Below, piece by piece: positions 32,217 to 42,096 of a DNA stretch of 64,000 nucleotides (positions are counted from its first letter, which is position 1; the number at the start of each line of letters is the position of its first letter). Origin of the DNA: Lentimicrobiaceae bacterium (lineage in GTDB: Bacteria > Bacteroidota > Bacteroidia > Bacteroidales > P3). Made by a program: the position numbers and the translations under genes. The stretch is taken from assembly GCA_022510485.1 (NCBI GenBank), contig JAFLTI010000001.1:32068-96067 (forward strand). The letters are read 5' to 3'. Below the pieces are notes generated by a model. It was given only the letters and a program-made list of their open reading frames with translations, was not told where the DNA came from and searched no databases.

Positions 32217-35200
32217 TTATTGGTTGGTGGTTTTACGGGTTCTGGCATCAAGTTTTATAGAACGGCTCACCTTAAAGGTATATTCCGTCTGGGTTGATAT
32301 GGGGGTGGTTGAATCTTCTTCAAACCATCCTATAAATTCGTAACCCTTCCTTACATCCACTTTCAGCGTGGCTTGATCATCCTTGTAGAAAGATCCCGAA
32401 CCTATCAGTTCCCTTAAGCCTTCGGGCGTGGTACTGCTCAGTTCCACATAGAACACATCGGGCATAAAATGCGCCAATGCACGTAAGGAGGTTGCCTTAT
32501 CCGTTTCTATGCGTGGGTCGGTGCTTATTACAGTGTCGCCCAACGTCCAATAGGCAAAGTGGAATGAGGGTTCAGGCTGTGCCTGCAAAATAAGCGTGTC
32601 ACCGCTGCCGGTTTTTTCCGTAACCGAAACATATCCGCCCTCCAGTCTGTTGATAAAGGCATCCGGATCCGTATTTTCTTCAAAAACAGCGGTCAGCGTA
32701 AGATTTGAAAAAACGGTAAGAGTTAAGGTTGCTCTTTCGGAAAACAACTCTCCTGAACGATACCATGCCTTAAAGCGCGACGAGGCTTTAGGTATTGCCG
32801 TCAGTTCTGCCGGGGCGCCATAGGGGTATCCGTTGGCTTGGGCACCTTTCACATCGCCCCTGCCCTCAACTTTCAACTCTATGCGGTAACGTTCCGCCTG
32901 CCATTCGGCACGCAAGGAAGTGTCTTGCGTAACAGGCAATACAAAATCGGGCACTATGGAAACCGTGTCGCCGGCATCGTTTACCCATGCCACAAAACGG
33001 TAGCCTGCCGGTGTACCGTCGGTATAGATGTTAACATGGCTGCCATAAGCATAACTGCCTGCGCCGAACACATGCACGCTTGTGGGCAAAGAAGCCAGAC
33101 TTACACGGAGCATATCGGGTTCAAAAATGGCTTCTATCGTACGGCTTCTCTTCATATCAAACGAGATTTCCGTTTCTGTACCGAGTATTATGCCATTTTC
33201 TTTCCATGCCGAAAAATGATAACCCGCCTCGGCTTGCGCCACCAACGAAACTTCGCTGCCATGCACATAAACGTTTTCTTTCGGCAATTCTTCTCCCTCT
33301 GCCAGCAACACTTTGCCGTTACCGCTCACTTGCAGCCTCAATTGGTAGGAAGCGGGCTTAAAGAATGCCGTAAATCCCGTATCTCCCCTTACCTCATGGC
33401 TTATCCTCGCAATAAGCGCTACCGTATCGCGACCGTCGGCATAGCGGCTCCAATAATCAAATTCCACGCTATCGCTCCACGTATATGCCTCCAGCGTTAC
33501 CGTAGAACCGTACGCATACCGACCCTTGCCGCTCACATTGCCTTGCGTGCTGTCTGAGGTGCGGGGCTCTACTAAATATTCTTTCGGACTGAACACCGCC
33601 CGTATTTCCATAGCCGAATCTACCTGCAAGGCATACGCGCTGTCGTAAGAAAGCACTTCATCCCCTGCCTTATAGGCATAGAACAGGTAGTGTTCGTCTG
33701 CCTCCGCCTTCAGTGAAGCCCACGTGCCATACTTGTATTCTCCATCACCCTGCACGCTTCCACTGCCTGCCGGTTCAACCGATAAGCCTATATTATAGCC
33801 TATCGTGTCAAAAAAGGCAGTAACCGTACGTCCGCCCTGCGGAACAAAGGCATGCTGCGCGTTTTCCCAAACGGCAACCGTATCGGTATTGTCTTTGCTT
33901 TCTACAAGAATATACTTATTGAACTCCATACCCTGCGCCGGTATAACGTCAAGACGGATGCTGTCTTCGTATAACACCGATACATCGCCCAGCATCTGTC
34001 CGCCCTGATACTGTACCGTTCCTCCTGTTTCGGGTTCCACCCGTAAGGTAGAAACAACAGGCTTGGGTTCAAACCATGCGATAACATCCATATCGCCGGT
34101 TACCGTAAAAATCCAACGGTGCTGGTAGCTCACCACCTCTCCCGTTTCATTATCGTGAAAACCGGCAAAATCGTAATGCAGGTCGTGTACAACAAACAAT
34201 TCACAGGTAGAAAGGTATTTGTAATCCAGCTCTAAATACGTGCTGTCTCCTACCATATTTTCATAGCCGCTTGCCGTTATCCAGCCACGAAGCGGATTGC
34301 GCGGTTTTGCCACGATATGGAATATTGCCGAGTCGAACACTGCCTTAAAGGTCGTATCCACTTTCGTTACAAAATCCAAAGAGGCATTTTCTGTAATCTT
34401 TACGCCCGCCGCATTTTCCCAATGCGAGAAAACATATCCGTATGCAGGCTTAGCCGTTGCCGTTGTATGCTCCCCGTAAAAAACATCCCCGCAAGCCACG
34501 CTGCCGGCATCTTCCGGTTCGATGATGAAAGTAGGATAAAGCTTTGCCTTGCGTATCACGGCGGTCAATGTTTCATTGCCCTCGATATCATGCAGATAGG
34601 GATTGCGGCGGCTCACCGTATCGCCTTGCGAGTTTATCCATGCCTCTACCTCGTAGCCTTGCTTAACATCGGCATACACATTGGTATTGAACGAATACTT
34701 GTATTCGCCATCTCCCGACAGTCCGTTTACCAATTCAGGAGAATCGGTTTCCAGATTAATCGTATATCTGTTTTTCTCGAACCGGGCGGTAAAATAGCGG
34801 TCGGTCAACACTTGTATCGAAAAACTCGGACTCTCTGTATATAAAGTGTCTTCCTCCCACCAGCCTTCAAAAGTATAACCCTCTGAAATATTTATCGATA
34901 TATCTGCCGTTGTACCATGCGCATAACGACCCATACCGCTAAGTTCCCCTACATCCATAGGCCATGCAAACAAGCCCACCGCATGCAGCTGCTCCACAAA
35001 ACGCCCTATAATCACCGTATCGCGGATAACCGAAAAACTTTCTTCCTTATATGAACTTTGCAGATTGCCATTTTTGTCATACCAGCCCGCAAACTCATAC
35101 GTTTCATCCGGCACGGCTTGAATCTCTATAAAATCCTCAAAATCGAACTTCTCGGTTTTTGTATCAGGTCCGGTTATGGTTTCTTCGGAAATCCGCATTT

Positions 35201-38200
35201 CCGTGCTTTTTATTACCACCTTACCATGTTCTCCGGCTTGAATTTTTACCGTAAACTGATCTGCCAAGAACCTTGCTTCAAGGGTGGTATCGCCCTCTAT
35301 CGCCTCAATAAAAATTCTCAACTCTTTAGAAACCTCTACTCCGTTAGAGAACCAACCCACAAACGTATGTCCGGGAAAAACTTCTGCCAAAATCTCAACC
35401 GGGCTGTGCCATTCGTAAACACCGCCGCCGCTAACCCACCCATAGGAGGGGTTGTTGGATGTAACGGTAACATGAGAACGGGGTTCGCTAAAAATGGCAA
35501 CAATCTCCGTACTCTCTTTTGACACCGTAAAATCATAAACAGGGTTTGATGTGGGAAGCGTATCGCCGTCTACAATCCAATAGCGGAACTCCTTGCCTGT
35601 TGCAGGCTCTGCGGTCAATTGCAGCGTGCTGCCATAAGGGTAAAGGTTTTGATCATTGGCTTCCGGATTATTTACCCTACCTAAACTTTCATCGTTGGAG
35701 CTGATTTCCACCTTAAACTGTTCAGCTTCAAAAACGGCACGGATAACACTGTCTTGCAGCACCGTTACATAATGCGTTTGGGATGTGCCCAATTCGGTAG
35801 AACCGCTTACCCATTTTACAAAACGATAACCGAAATTGGGGGTGGCCTGCAAAGTTACCCTTGTGCCGTAGGGATATGTTCCCGAACCCGAAGCGGAGCC
35901 ATAGGCAGCGGGATCTGCCGCTACATTCAAGGTATAGTCGAGCGGACCGAAGAATGCCGTAAACTCATAATTGGCATCCAAATGTTCGTTTTTAGTTACA
36001 TAATACACTCCATCTTCCAAATCTTGCACAGTAAGGGTATCGTAAATTTCCCCATTTCTGCTTACCGTCCAATAACGGAAACTCCAACCCGTATTGGCTA
36101 CCGCCCTGATAAAAATGGAGGTACGGTTAAACGCACTGTACGTACTGTCTGCTTTTGCTGCCGCACATTGCAGTACATAACCGCCTCCCGCTTCAGATAC
36201 CCTTACGCTTACCTTAAAGGTGGTTTCTGTAAACACAGCTTGATAGCTACCGCCTGCACCGGTACCGATGTTTTCAAAACGTAATTCCGGATTGGTCGGA
36301 TCCGCTCCCTCAGGCAGGCTGCCCCTTAAGACGTTCCAACGTGAAAAATGGCTGTACTCCTGCGGTTCCTTAGGTTCCGCCTTGGCTACTACGGTAGTAA
36401 AATGCTTGAATGAATGATTTCCGCTGGGGTTTACCGTAGCAAGCCTGTCGTCGGATACCGAAAACTCAAATTCATACTCAATCGTGTCTGTTCTTACCTC
36501 AATGGCGCCGCCACGTTCCACAGGCCAGTTGATACAGACAACCCCATCGTCTTGGGAAAACACCCGGGGGTCATTTTCCGTTGTTCCGATAGGATCAAGA
36601 TAGAATTGACGGAACACATAGCCCTCTTTGATACGGGCGCGCACCAATGCCGTTTCTCCGCGCACTATGGTCAGTTCCTGACGATTATTTATCGCATTCT
36701 CGTTTTCAAACCAAGGCTCAGCCCCTACCGATTCGGCAAAGGTAAGGGTAAAGGTGGTATCGAAAATAGCCATCAGGTTGCGATCCCGGGTAATGTGGAA
36801 CGTATAGTCCGCAGCTGCCGGCTGCTCACCGTCCATTACGGTAGTTCCATTTTCTTCCCAACGTAAAAAGCGGCATTTTTCATTGTTTGCGCGGGCAAAG
36901 GCGTTTATCACGCTGTCGTGGGCGCAGTGCTGCATATACACATTGTTGGTAATTCCGTAATTGGTTCCGCTAATGGTGAGATTCCACCAGCGGTAGAGAT
37001 CCAAGCTTATGGTATCGCCCGGCAAATCATAATTGGTAGATTCTATCCTTATCTTGTAATTGGGCGAATTTGCCGCGTCGGCAGGCAGGGTAACACGAAT
37101 GGAGGTCTGATGCAGAACATTGTCGCCTCCGTTTACGTTGACGGAGCCGATTAAGGTTTGGGTAGTGAAATTGCCGTTAACATCCGAAAGATAAACATTC
37201 AACTGGTTCTGAGCTCCGGGATTCTTGGGATCTTGCGAACCGGAATAGAATGTATAGGGTAAATCCAAAGTAGCCGCGCCACCGTGCTGATTTATAACCC
37301 TTTTGCTTTTGTCGTCAAAGCGCAGAATGGGATTATATACAAATATCACGTCGTCTATCCACATCTGATCGTCTTTCCATACCTCTTTCATACTGGGAGC
37401 TGCCGTAAAGAGCAACAACAGATAAGAGGGATTTTCGTCTCGGACATATTCGATAGGGAAACTATACCTTTTCCATTCTTGACCTTCAGTTCTACCTATG
37501 TAATATCTCGAACCACCGATATAATCTTCGTTGGCGTTTTCTAACCTGTCCGGCTCCCCTCTATCATTCATCACCCACTTTTGATAAGGGTGCTCGCTAT
37601 CTCCATAATTCATATCAGGCCATGAAACAAAGTTGACAGGTCCATGTAAAAAGAGCTTTACCGAAACAGAGTCTGATTGGTTGGTTACTGCCGTTTTTGC
37701 CCAAAACGTAATGGAGTCGGGGCGTCCGGTAAATTTCCAACTTTTCGATTCATCTCCAATTTTAGAATAGATACAACTACCGTCAATCTCCTTACCGGCA
37801 TAGTAAATCGTTCCCGTAGTCAAAGTTCCGAAGTCGTCCTGACCATCGAAGTTTTCTGGACCATCTCCCTTTCCCCACCTATTTTTTTCCGAAACCTGCA
37901 GGCGAGCGGAATGTCCGGTACCACCAAGATGAGGTTCATCCTGAAATACCGATGGCTTGGGATAGACGTCGGTGGAAGGGTAACCCTTTACGTCAAAGGT
38001 CAGACTCGAATTCCAGCCCCAAGGCTCAAAAGCCGTTCCCGGCGAACCGTCATCTTTCCTATAGGTTATTTCATCCCATCTCTCAAAATTGAAGTTGGGA
38101 GCCTGCAACGTTCCGTTCAGGGTTACGTCTTGAGCCTGCGTACGGGTCGTACCCAAGAGCCCCGCTACCCCTATAACTAAAATAATAAAAATCCTGACTG

Positions 38201-38210
38201 TTGTTTTCAT
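32217..38210 (-). CDS. Giant InlB-repeat secreted protein A2, no sorting signal
   Basis: At 1997 aa this is the longest of the four. It has a signal peptide (about 1-26, ending RTQAQ) and a PCMD-like domain (about 35-300, beginning NFNFERWDE and ending QMWIDDVIFVYNP). An Ig-like domain reaches about residue 410, and about 20 InlB-B-like repeats follow. It ends exactly like A1 (KLDARTRKTTNQ), without a T9SS domain. Some repeats are nearly identical to A1, for example FNKYILVES and QHAFVPQGGRT, while others differ considerably. It is the first gene of the A2-B2 unit, with a -7 box at 38237-38244. Confidence 0.85.
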   Translation of the reverse strand: MKTTVRIFIILVIGVAGLLGTTRTQAQDVTLNGTLQAPNFNFERWDEITYRKDDGSPGTAFEPWGWNSSLTFDVKGYPSTDVYPKPSVFQDEPHLGGTGHSARLQVSEKNRWGKGDGPENFDGQDDFGTLTTGTIYYAGKEIDGSCIYSKIGDESKSWKFTGRPDSITFWAKTAVTNQSDSVSVKLFLHGPVNFVSWPDMNYGDSEHPYQKWVMNDRGEPDRLENANEDYIGGSRYYIGRTEGQEWKRYSFPIEYVRDENPSYLLLLFTAAPSMKEVWKDDQMWIDDVIFVYNPILRFDDKSKRVINQHGGAATLDLPYTFYSGSQDPKNPGAQNQLNVYLSDVNGNFTTQTLIGSVNVNGGDNVLHQTSIRVTLPADAANSPNYKIRIESTNYDLPGDTISLDLYRWWNLTISGTNYGITNNVYMQHCAHDSVINAFARANNEKCRFLRWEENGTTVMDGEQPAAADYTFHITRDRNLMAIFDTTFTLTFAESVGAEPWFENENAINNRQELTIVRGETALVRARIKEGYVFRQFYLDPIGTTENDPRVFSQDDGVVCINWPVERGGAIEVRTDTIEYEFEFSVSDDRLATVNPSGNHSFKHFTTVVAKAEPKEPQEYSHFSRWNVLRGSLPEGADPTNPELRFENIGTGAGGSYQAVFTETTFKVSVRVSEAGGGYVLQCAAAKADSTYSAFNRTSIFIRAVANTGWSFRYWTVSRNGEIYDTLTVQDLEDGVYYVTKNEHLDANYEFTAFFGPLDYTLNVAADPAAYGSASGSGTYPYGTRVTLQATPNFGYRFVKWVSGSTELGTSQTHYVTVLQDSVIRAVFEAEQFKVEISSNDESLGRVNNPEANDQNLYPYGSTLQLTAEPATGKEFRYWIVDGDTLPTSNPVYDFTVSKESTEIVAIFSEPRSHVTVTSNNPSYGWVSGGGVYEWHSPVEILAEVFPGHTFVGWFSNGVEVSKELRIFIEAIEGDTTLEARFLADQFTVKIQAGEHGKVVIKSTEMRISEETITGPDTKTEKFDFEDFIEIQAVPDETYEFAGWYDKNGNLQSSYKEESFSVIRDTVIIGRFVEQLHAVGLFAWPMDVGELSGMGRYAHGTTADISINISEGYTFEGWWEEDTLYTESPSFSIQVLTDRYFTARFEKNRYTINLETDSPELVNGLSGDGEYKYSFNTNVYADVKQGYEVEAWINSQGDTVSRRNPYLHDIEGNETLTAVIRKAKLYPTFIIEPEDAGSVACGDVFYGEHTTATAKPAYGYVFSHWENAAGVKITENASLDFVTKVDTTFKAVFDSAIFHIVAKPRNPLRGWITASGYENMVGDSTYLELDYKYLSTCELFVVHDLHYDFAGFHDNETGEVVSYQHRWIFTVTGDMDVIAWFEPKPVVSTLRVEPETGGTVQYQGGQMLGDVSVLYEDSIRLDVIPAQGMEFNKYILVESKDNTDTVAVWENAQHAFVPQGGRTVTAFFDTIGYNIGLSVEPAGSGSVQGDGEYKYGTWASLKAEADEHYLFYAYKAGDEVLSYDSAYALQVDSAMEIRAVFSPKEYLVEPRTSDSTQGNVSGKGRYAYGSTVTLEAYTWSDSVEFDYWSRYADGRDTVALIARISHEVRGDTGFTAFFKPASYQLRLQVSGNGKVLLAEGEELPKENVYVHGSEVSLVAQAEAGYHFSAWKENGIILGTETEISFDMKRSRTIEAIFEPDMLRVSLASLPTSVHVFGAGSYAYGSHVNIYTDGTPAGYRFVAWVNDAGDTVSIVPDFVLPVTQDTSLRAEWQAERYRIELKVEGRGDVKGAQANGYPYGAPAELTAIPKASSRFKAWYRSGELFSERATLTLTVFSNLTLTAVFEENTDPDAFINRLEGGYVSVTEKTGSGDTLILQAQPEPSFHFAYWTLGDTVISTDPRIETDKATSLRALAHFMPDVFYVELSSTTPEGLRELIGSGSFYKDDQATLKVDVRKGYEFIGWFEEDSTTPISTQTEYTFKVSRSIKLDARTRKTTNQ

Positions 38211-38236
38211 GGCATATCAGCTACGCAAAAATGTGG

Positions 38237-38244
38237 CAAAGTTA
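38237..38244 (-). promoter_or_regulatory. -7 box of A2 gene
   Basis: The minus strand reads TAACTTTG, an exact TAnnTTTG match, about 27 bp before the A2 start. The -33 position is AT-rich without a clear TTTG. Only the A genes, not the B genes, have such a box. Confidence 0.5.
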
Positions 38245-38392
38245 GAAAAAATTTTTTCTTGTTAATTGATTTATTGGCAAAATCTTTATAGTATCACATT
38301 TCGGTATGGACAGCATATCAAATAGCCGCTTATATTCAATATTTTGAAAAGGCATATAAGGTTAACCCTTACGGACTTATCGGGGTACAACG

Positions 38393-38427
38393 ATGCCCTG
38401 CCTCCAAAAATTTTGGAGGCAGGGCAT
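38393..38427. terminator. Strong hairpin after the PCMD/T9SS gene
   Basis: Positions 38393-38409 and 38411-38427 are perfect 17-bp complements around one base. On the minus strand the hairpin lies 29 bp past the stop of the gene at 38457 and before the A2 promoter. It lacks a T-run, so its efficiency as an intrinsic terminator is uncertain, but its position separates the two transcripts. Confidence 0.65.
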
Positions 38428-38456
38428 TGATATAAGGGTTTGGATAAACCTCTATC

Positions 38457-39425
38457 TTAGCGTTTAATCGCCTTGAGGACTGCCGAACCCTGCCTGTTGG
38501 TTAAGCGGATATAGTAAACGCCGGTGGCAAAGCGCGACAAATCTACCGTATAGGCGCCGGCAGCAACAAAATCTTGCTGCATCATCAACATACCCGTAGC
38601 CGAAACCACATCCATTTGGCAAGCCTCTTTTACACTGAGGTTAAAGATGCCGTTGCGGGAGGGATTGGGATAGAGTTTGGAAGATGCCAGTACCGGATTT
38701 TCGTTTACCGAAGAGCCTTCGTAAACAAATTCCACATCGTCTACCCAAAGCGTGCTGCCCACCTGACCTTCGCAGGCAAACAAGTCGTCGAAGTTATAAC
38801 CGGCGCTGGAAACAAAGAGAACCGTAATGGAGTCGGGAGTGGCATCTGAATTGTACGTAATGGGCAATTCAAATGGAGTCCAATCCGTTATGGCTTCTTT
38901 ATAAAACTTTTCTACTTTGCCAATAGTCTGCCGTCTACCTGCATTTGCGTCGTAGCGATAAACTTCCACAAAGATGCTTGCGCTATCTCCCTCTACCGGG
39001 GCATACTTCATATATCCCTTGATTTTTGCAGGACGGCTCACAAACGGACGACCGAACTCGGCACTTTGTTCATCAACCAATACTCTCAATGCGCCTACTA
39101 CACCCGGTAAGAATATCAGCTTACCGTCAGTTCCGAATCGCATGGTATCGGATCTCATTTTGGGCGCAAAATCTCCTTCGGCACCGGAACGACCTTGGTC
39201 TTTGAACAGGGTTACGGGACCGGTAAACATATCGGGAGGCAAGGTGGCTATCAAATTGAGGGAAGCCCAAAAAGGATTGGCAACATCATCGTAAATAGTT
39301 CCCCAATACGTGGTATTCTGTTCCCATTGTTCAAACTTGCCGTCAGGCAGAGGTTGCTGATTCTGAGACATCGACTTTCCTATAAACAAGGAAAGCACTC
39401 CCAAAAGTAAAATCGTCTTTTTCAT
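38457..39425 (-). CDS. PCMD-domain protein with T9SS sorting signal
   Basis: The start at MKKTILLLGVLSLF gives 322 aa; the frame has another Met three codons earlier. A signal peptide (about 1-20) is followed by one PCMD-like domain (about 22-235). This starts LPDGKFEQWEQ and ends STLWVDDVEFVYEG, the same layout as the N-termini of A1, A2 and B1 but with no InlB repeats. The last 70 aa form a type-A T9SS domain (SKLYPNPSRNGIFNL, ATGVYYIRLTN). It is the second gene of a unit with the TonB-dependent receptor, 27 bp downstream of it. It is probably a surface-exposed or released binding protein that works with that receptor; the ligand is unknown. Confidence 0.8.
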   Translation of the reverse strand: MKKTILLLGVLSLFIGKSMSQNQQPLPDGKFEQWEQNTTYWGTIYDDVANPFWASLNLIATLPPDMFTGPVTLFKDQGRSGAEGDFAPKMRSDTMRFGTDGKLIFLPGVVGALRVLVDEQSAEFGRPFVSRPAKIKGYMKYAPVEGDSASIFVEVYRYDANAGRRQTIGKVEKFYKEAITDWTPFELPITYNSDATPDSITVLFVSSAGYNFDDLFACEGQVGSTLWVDDVEFVYEGSSVNENPVLASSKLYPNPSRNGIFNLSVKEACQMDVVSATGMLMMQQDFVAAGAYTVDLSRFATGVYYIRLTNRQGSAVLKAIKR

Positions 39426-39452
39426 CTCAATCAAATTATTTTGTTTATTTCA

Positions 39453-42062
39453 TTAAAGTCTTGCTACATCCGCCCTGTTCCGTCTGAACCACGTAACCGG
39501 ATTTATATCTTGAAAACGGTATGTGATTTGCAGCGTATAGGTACGCGGAGCTTCGATATAAAGCGGGCGCAAGGAATATTCGGCATTGAGCAGATTGTTT
39601 ACCACAAAAGAAACGGTAAAGCGATTGATGTCTACGCTGGCACGCAAATCCAACACCAAAGAACCCCACGAATGTTTTTGCATAAACTCGTCTATACCGT
39701 AAAAAGGCAAATCCATGTCTACACTATTAAGCCAAGCGGCATATCCTTTTTTGTTTTTATCCATATCCACAAACACTCCGTCTACATTCTTCATCGCACT
39801 CATATACTGCACCCCCATCCCCACCGAAAAATTCTTGAAAAACTTGATATCGAAATCGAATTTTGCCATGTGTTGAATACGGTACTTAAGTATATTGCCA
39901 TCGGTGTTCGACGACGAATTGCTGTACATATAGTCTTTGGTGGATGTGCTTTTATATACCTTGTCCGTTTCCTTGCACACCGGCAAGGAATAAGTATAGT
40001 TAGCCTGCATCTGAATCTGCAAGTTGGTAAGTATATCGAACTGCAAACCGAGGGAGGCTTCCGCCCCCGTTATCGTGGCACGACCGGTATTAAAGAACTC
40101 AAACCCGAAACGCTTAGCCAAAGGAGTACTTTCATCTAAATTCCAAGGCCCCATAAAGAACTCTATATAGTTCCAATAAATCTGGTGGAATGCCGCCACA
40201 TCCAAGTAGCCTGTAACCACATCGGTTTTAAGATATTGCCGGATTCCGAACTCCGTATTGATACTCTTTTCTGACTTTAAGTCGGGATTAGGATAGAAGC
40301 CGTACATCCCTACCCTTGTGGTGATAAACTTTTCGCCGATTGTGGCGGCGCGATAGCCTTGTCCTGCCGAAATACGGAATATGGTTCCCGACTGGGTTAC
40401 GGCATAATTAAGCCCTATCTGAAAAACGGGGCTCATTTCGTGCCAGTCGTCAACAAAACAGTTTTCCAAGCGTCCGCCCAATTCTATCCTCAAGTTTTTT
40501 TCTTTGAGAAATGGTTTTTCCAATTTGGCGAAAACAGCCAAGTTGTCGGCTGTATGCGAACCCTTGCTGCCCATATCATATATATTGCCCGAAAAAACCT
40601 CGCCGTTAGAATAGGTGTACTGATTAGATACGCCCACAGTCAAACCTAAATCCGCCGCCTTTTCAAAGGTTTTGCGGTAACGGTAGGTATTGTAAACCGA
40701 CTGGGAACGGGCATCCTGACCCGATATATTGATAACATTGTTGTTGGAAAACATATAGCGGTTGTCCAGCTCATGAACTCCACCTTTGGGCGAAACATAC
40801 TTAAGGTGGGGATCCACCAAAAGCACCACATCTTTGAAATGGCTCAATGTAGTAGCCCAAACGCCGTCTTCGGGATTTCCGAAAGGTCGGTATTTTCCGT
40901 CGAGGGCATTCGCCCAAAAGTTATACATCCGGTTATCAGAATACATAAAATTGGCATTGAGTGCCAAGGTCCAATGGTCGTTGATATGAAAGCGGTTGCC
41001 CATACTGGCGCGAACCCTCTTTTCGGCAGGTTCCACCCGTTCTCCCGGCTTCTGTTCAGGACCAAGACGGTAACCGTCATCATAGGAGTAATCGGCATTG
41101 GCGCTAAAATCCCACCATTTAGCCAACTGACGGGAATGGTTGAGCGATACCCCCGTCTTGATAGGGCAGCCGCGAGTCCACGAATGGTCTTTTACTTTTT
41201 CGTCTTTTTCAACCCACTTCCATTCATAAGTCATAGGATCATACTCCTTATCCTTTATGTGCTTGGCAAGCGGAATACTGTTAGGCTTTTCGTAAACACC
41301 GGCATACACTTTAATCGAACTTACCGGCTCATCGGAGGCGTATTTGGTATGCACGTTAATCGCGCCGTTAATGGCTGCCGAACCATACAATACCGAAGCC
41401 GCCCCCTTAAGCACGTCTATCTGCTCCACATCGTCCATAGAAACCAAGTTCCAAGCCGGACGACCGGCATCGGCACGCAACATCGGCATATCGTCAAGGA
41501 GCAGCATCACACGGCTTCCCATACCGGAACTGAAGCCGCTTCCGCCGCGCATCTGAGGCTCGTTATCCACAATCGCCAGCCCGGCAACCCCCTTAAGCGC
41601 TCTATCCAAAGTGGTTACATTATTCTTGGCTATATTTTCCAAGCCCACCACCTCCATTGTCTGAATGGAAGTCTTGCCATCGCGTTGCAGACGGGTTCCC
41701 TCCACCTGTACCGCTTCCAAAGTGGTGGCAAAAGATGCCAAGCCCACATTCAAAACCTTGGTCTCTTCTCCTTTATTAAAGGTTACCTTTATGTTCTTGC
41801 TTTCGTAACCGAGATAGCGAAAAATCAATTCCACTTCAGCGCGTTCCACCGCCAGCGTATAATTACCGTCTATATCGGCAACCGCCCCCTGCCCCGATCT
41901 GTCTGCCACCATTACCTGTGCCTGAGGCAATACCATTTTGTCTTTTTGGTCGTAAATCTGCCCCTTGATAATTCTATAATGCTGGGCTTGGGCAAAAACA
42001 GGAAATAGCAGAAGAACGCAAATCGCTATTTTTCCGAAAGCAGGCTGTATATATCGAGTCAT
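39453..42062 (-). CDS. TonB-dependent outer-membrane receptor
   Basis: Starting at MTRYIQPAFGKIAIC the product is 869 aa. It has a signal peptide (ending FAQAQ), a carboxypeptidase-regulatory-like domain (about 27-105, YRIIKGQIYDQKDK, GYESKNIKV), a plug (about 115-235, with GGSGFSSGMGSRVMLLLDD and VEQIDVLKGAASVLYGSAA) and a 22-strand barrel. It ends in NNLLNAEYSLRP and TLQITYRF. It imports a large ligand powered by TonB/ExbBD. It is not a typical SusC, because no susD follows. The T9SS PCMD protein directly downstream may capture the same ligand. An inverted repeat lies in the promoter region. Confidence 0.9.
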   Translation of the reverse strand: MTRYIQPAFGKIAICVLLLFPVFAQAQHYRIIKGQIYDQKDKMVLPQAQVMVADRSGQGAVADIDGNYTLAVERAEVELIFRYLGYESKNIKVTFNKGEETKVLNVGLASFATTLEAVQVEGTRLQRDGKTSIQTMEVVGLENIAKNNVTTLDRALKGVAGLAIVDNEPQMRGGSGFSSGMGSRVMLLLDDMPMLRADAGRPAWNLVSMDDVEQIDVLKGAASVLYGSAAINGAINVHTKYASDEPVSSIKVYAGVYEKPNSIPLAKHIKDKEYDPMTYEWKWVEKDEKVKDHSWTRGCPIKTGVSLNHSRQLAKWWDFSANADYSYDDGYRLGPEQKPGERVEPAEKRVRASMGNRFHINDHWTLALNANFMYSDNRMYNFWANALDGKYRPFGNPEDGVWATTLSHFKDVVLLVDPHLKYVSPKGGVHELDNRYMFSNNNVINISGQDARSQSVYNTYRYRKTFEKAADLGLTVGVSNQYTYSNGEVFSGNIYDMGSKGSHTADNLAVFAKLEKPFLKEKNLRIELGGRLENCFVDDWHEMSPVFQIGLNYAVTQSGTIFRISAGQGYRAATIGEKFITTRVGMYGFYPNPDLKSEKSINTEFGIRQYLKTDVVTGYLDVAAFHQIYWNYIEFFMGPWNLDESTPLAKRFGFEFFNTGRATITGAEASLGLQFDILTNLQIQMQANYTYSLPVCKETDKVYKSTSTKDYMYSNSSSNTDGNILKYRIQHMAKFDFDIKFFKNFSVGMGVQYMSAMKNVDGVFVDMDKNKKGYAAWLNSVDMDLPFYGIDEFMQKHSWGSLVLDLRASVDINRFTVSFVVNNLLNAEYSLRPLYIEAPRTYTLQITYRFQDINPVTWFRRNRADVARL

Positions 42063-42096
42063 GTATTTCGTTTTGAAACACGCGAATTTAGGCTTA

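Larger units (their letters stand above)
14915..38210 (-). repeat. 12-kb tandem duplication of an A-B giant gene pair
   Basis: Unit 1 is 14915-26491 and unit 2 is 26736-38210. Both have the order A then B in the direction of transcription, a 9-bp A-B gap and matching domain order. Around the A-B junction (about 20640-20760 and 32134-32260) the DNA is nearly identical, including an unbroken match over CTTATTGGTTGGTGGTTTTA and its continuation. Elsewhere the copies are clearly diverged, so the duplication is not very recent, or the junction has been homogenised. Confidence 0.85.

Noticed and set aside
14915-38210. CRISPR or nucleotide satellite explanation for the repetitive genes
   Set aside because: The repetition is at protein level with modules of 70-95 residues. 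The reading frames stay open and no regular DNA repeat-spacer pattern exists.
40773-42008. 411-codon plus-strand open frame
   Set aside because: It is antisense to the TonB-dependent receptor, which has a full set of motifs.
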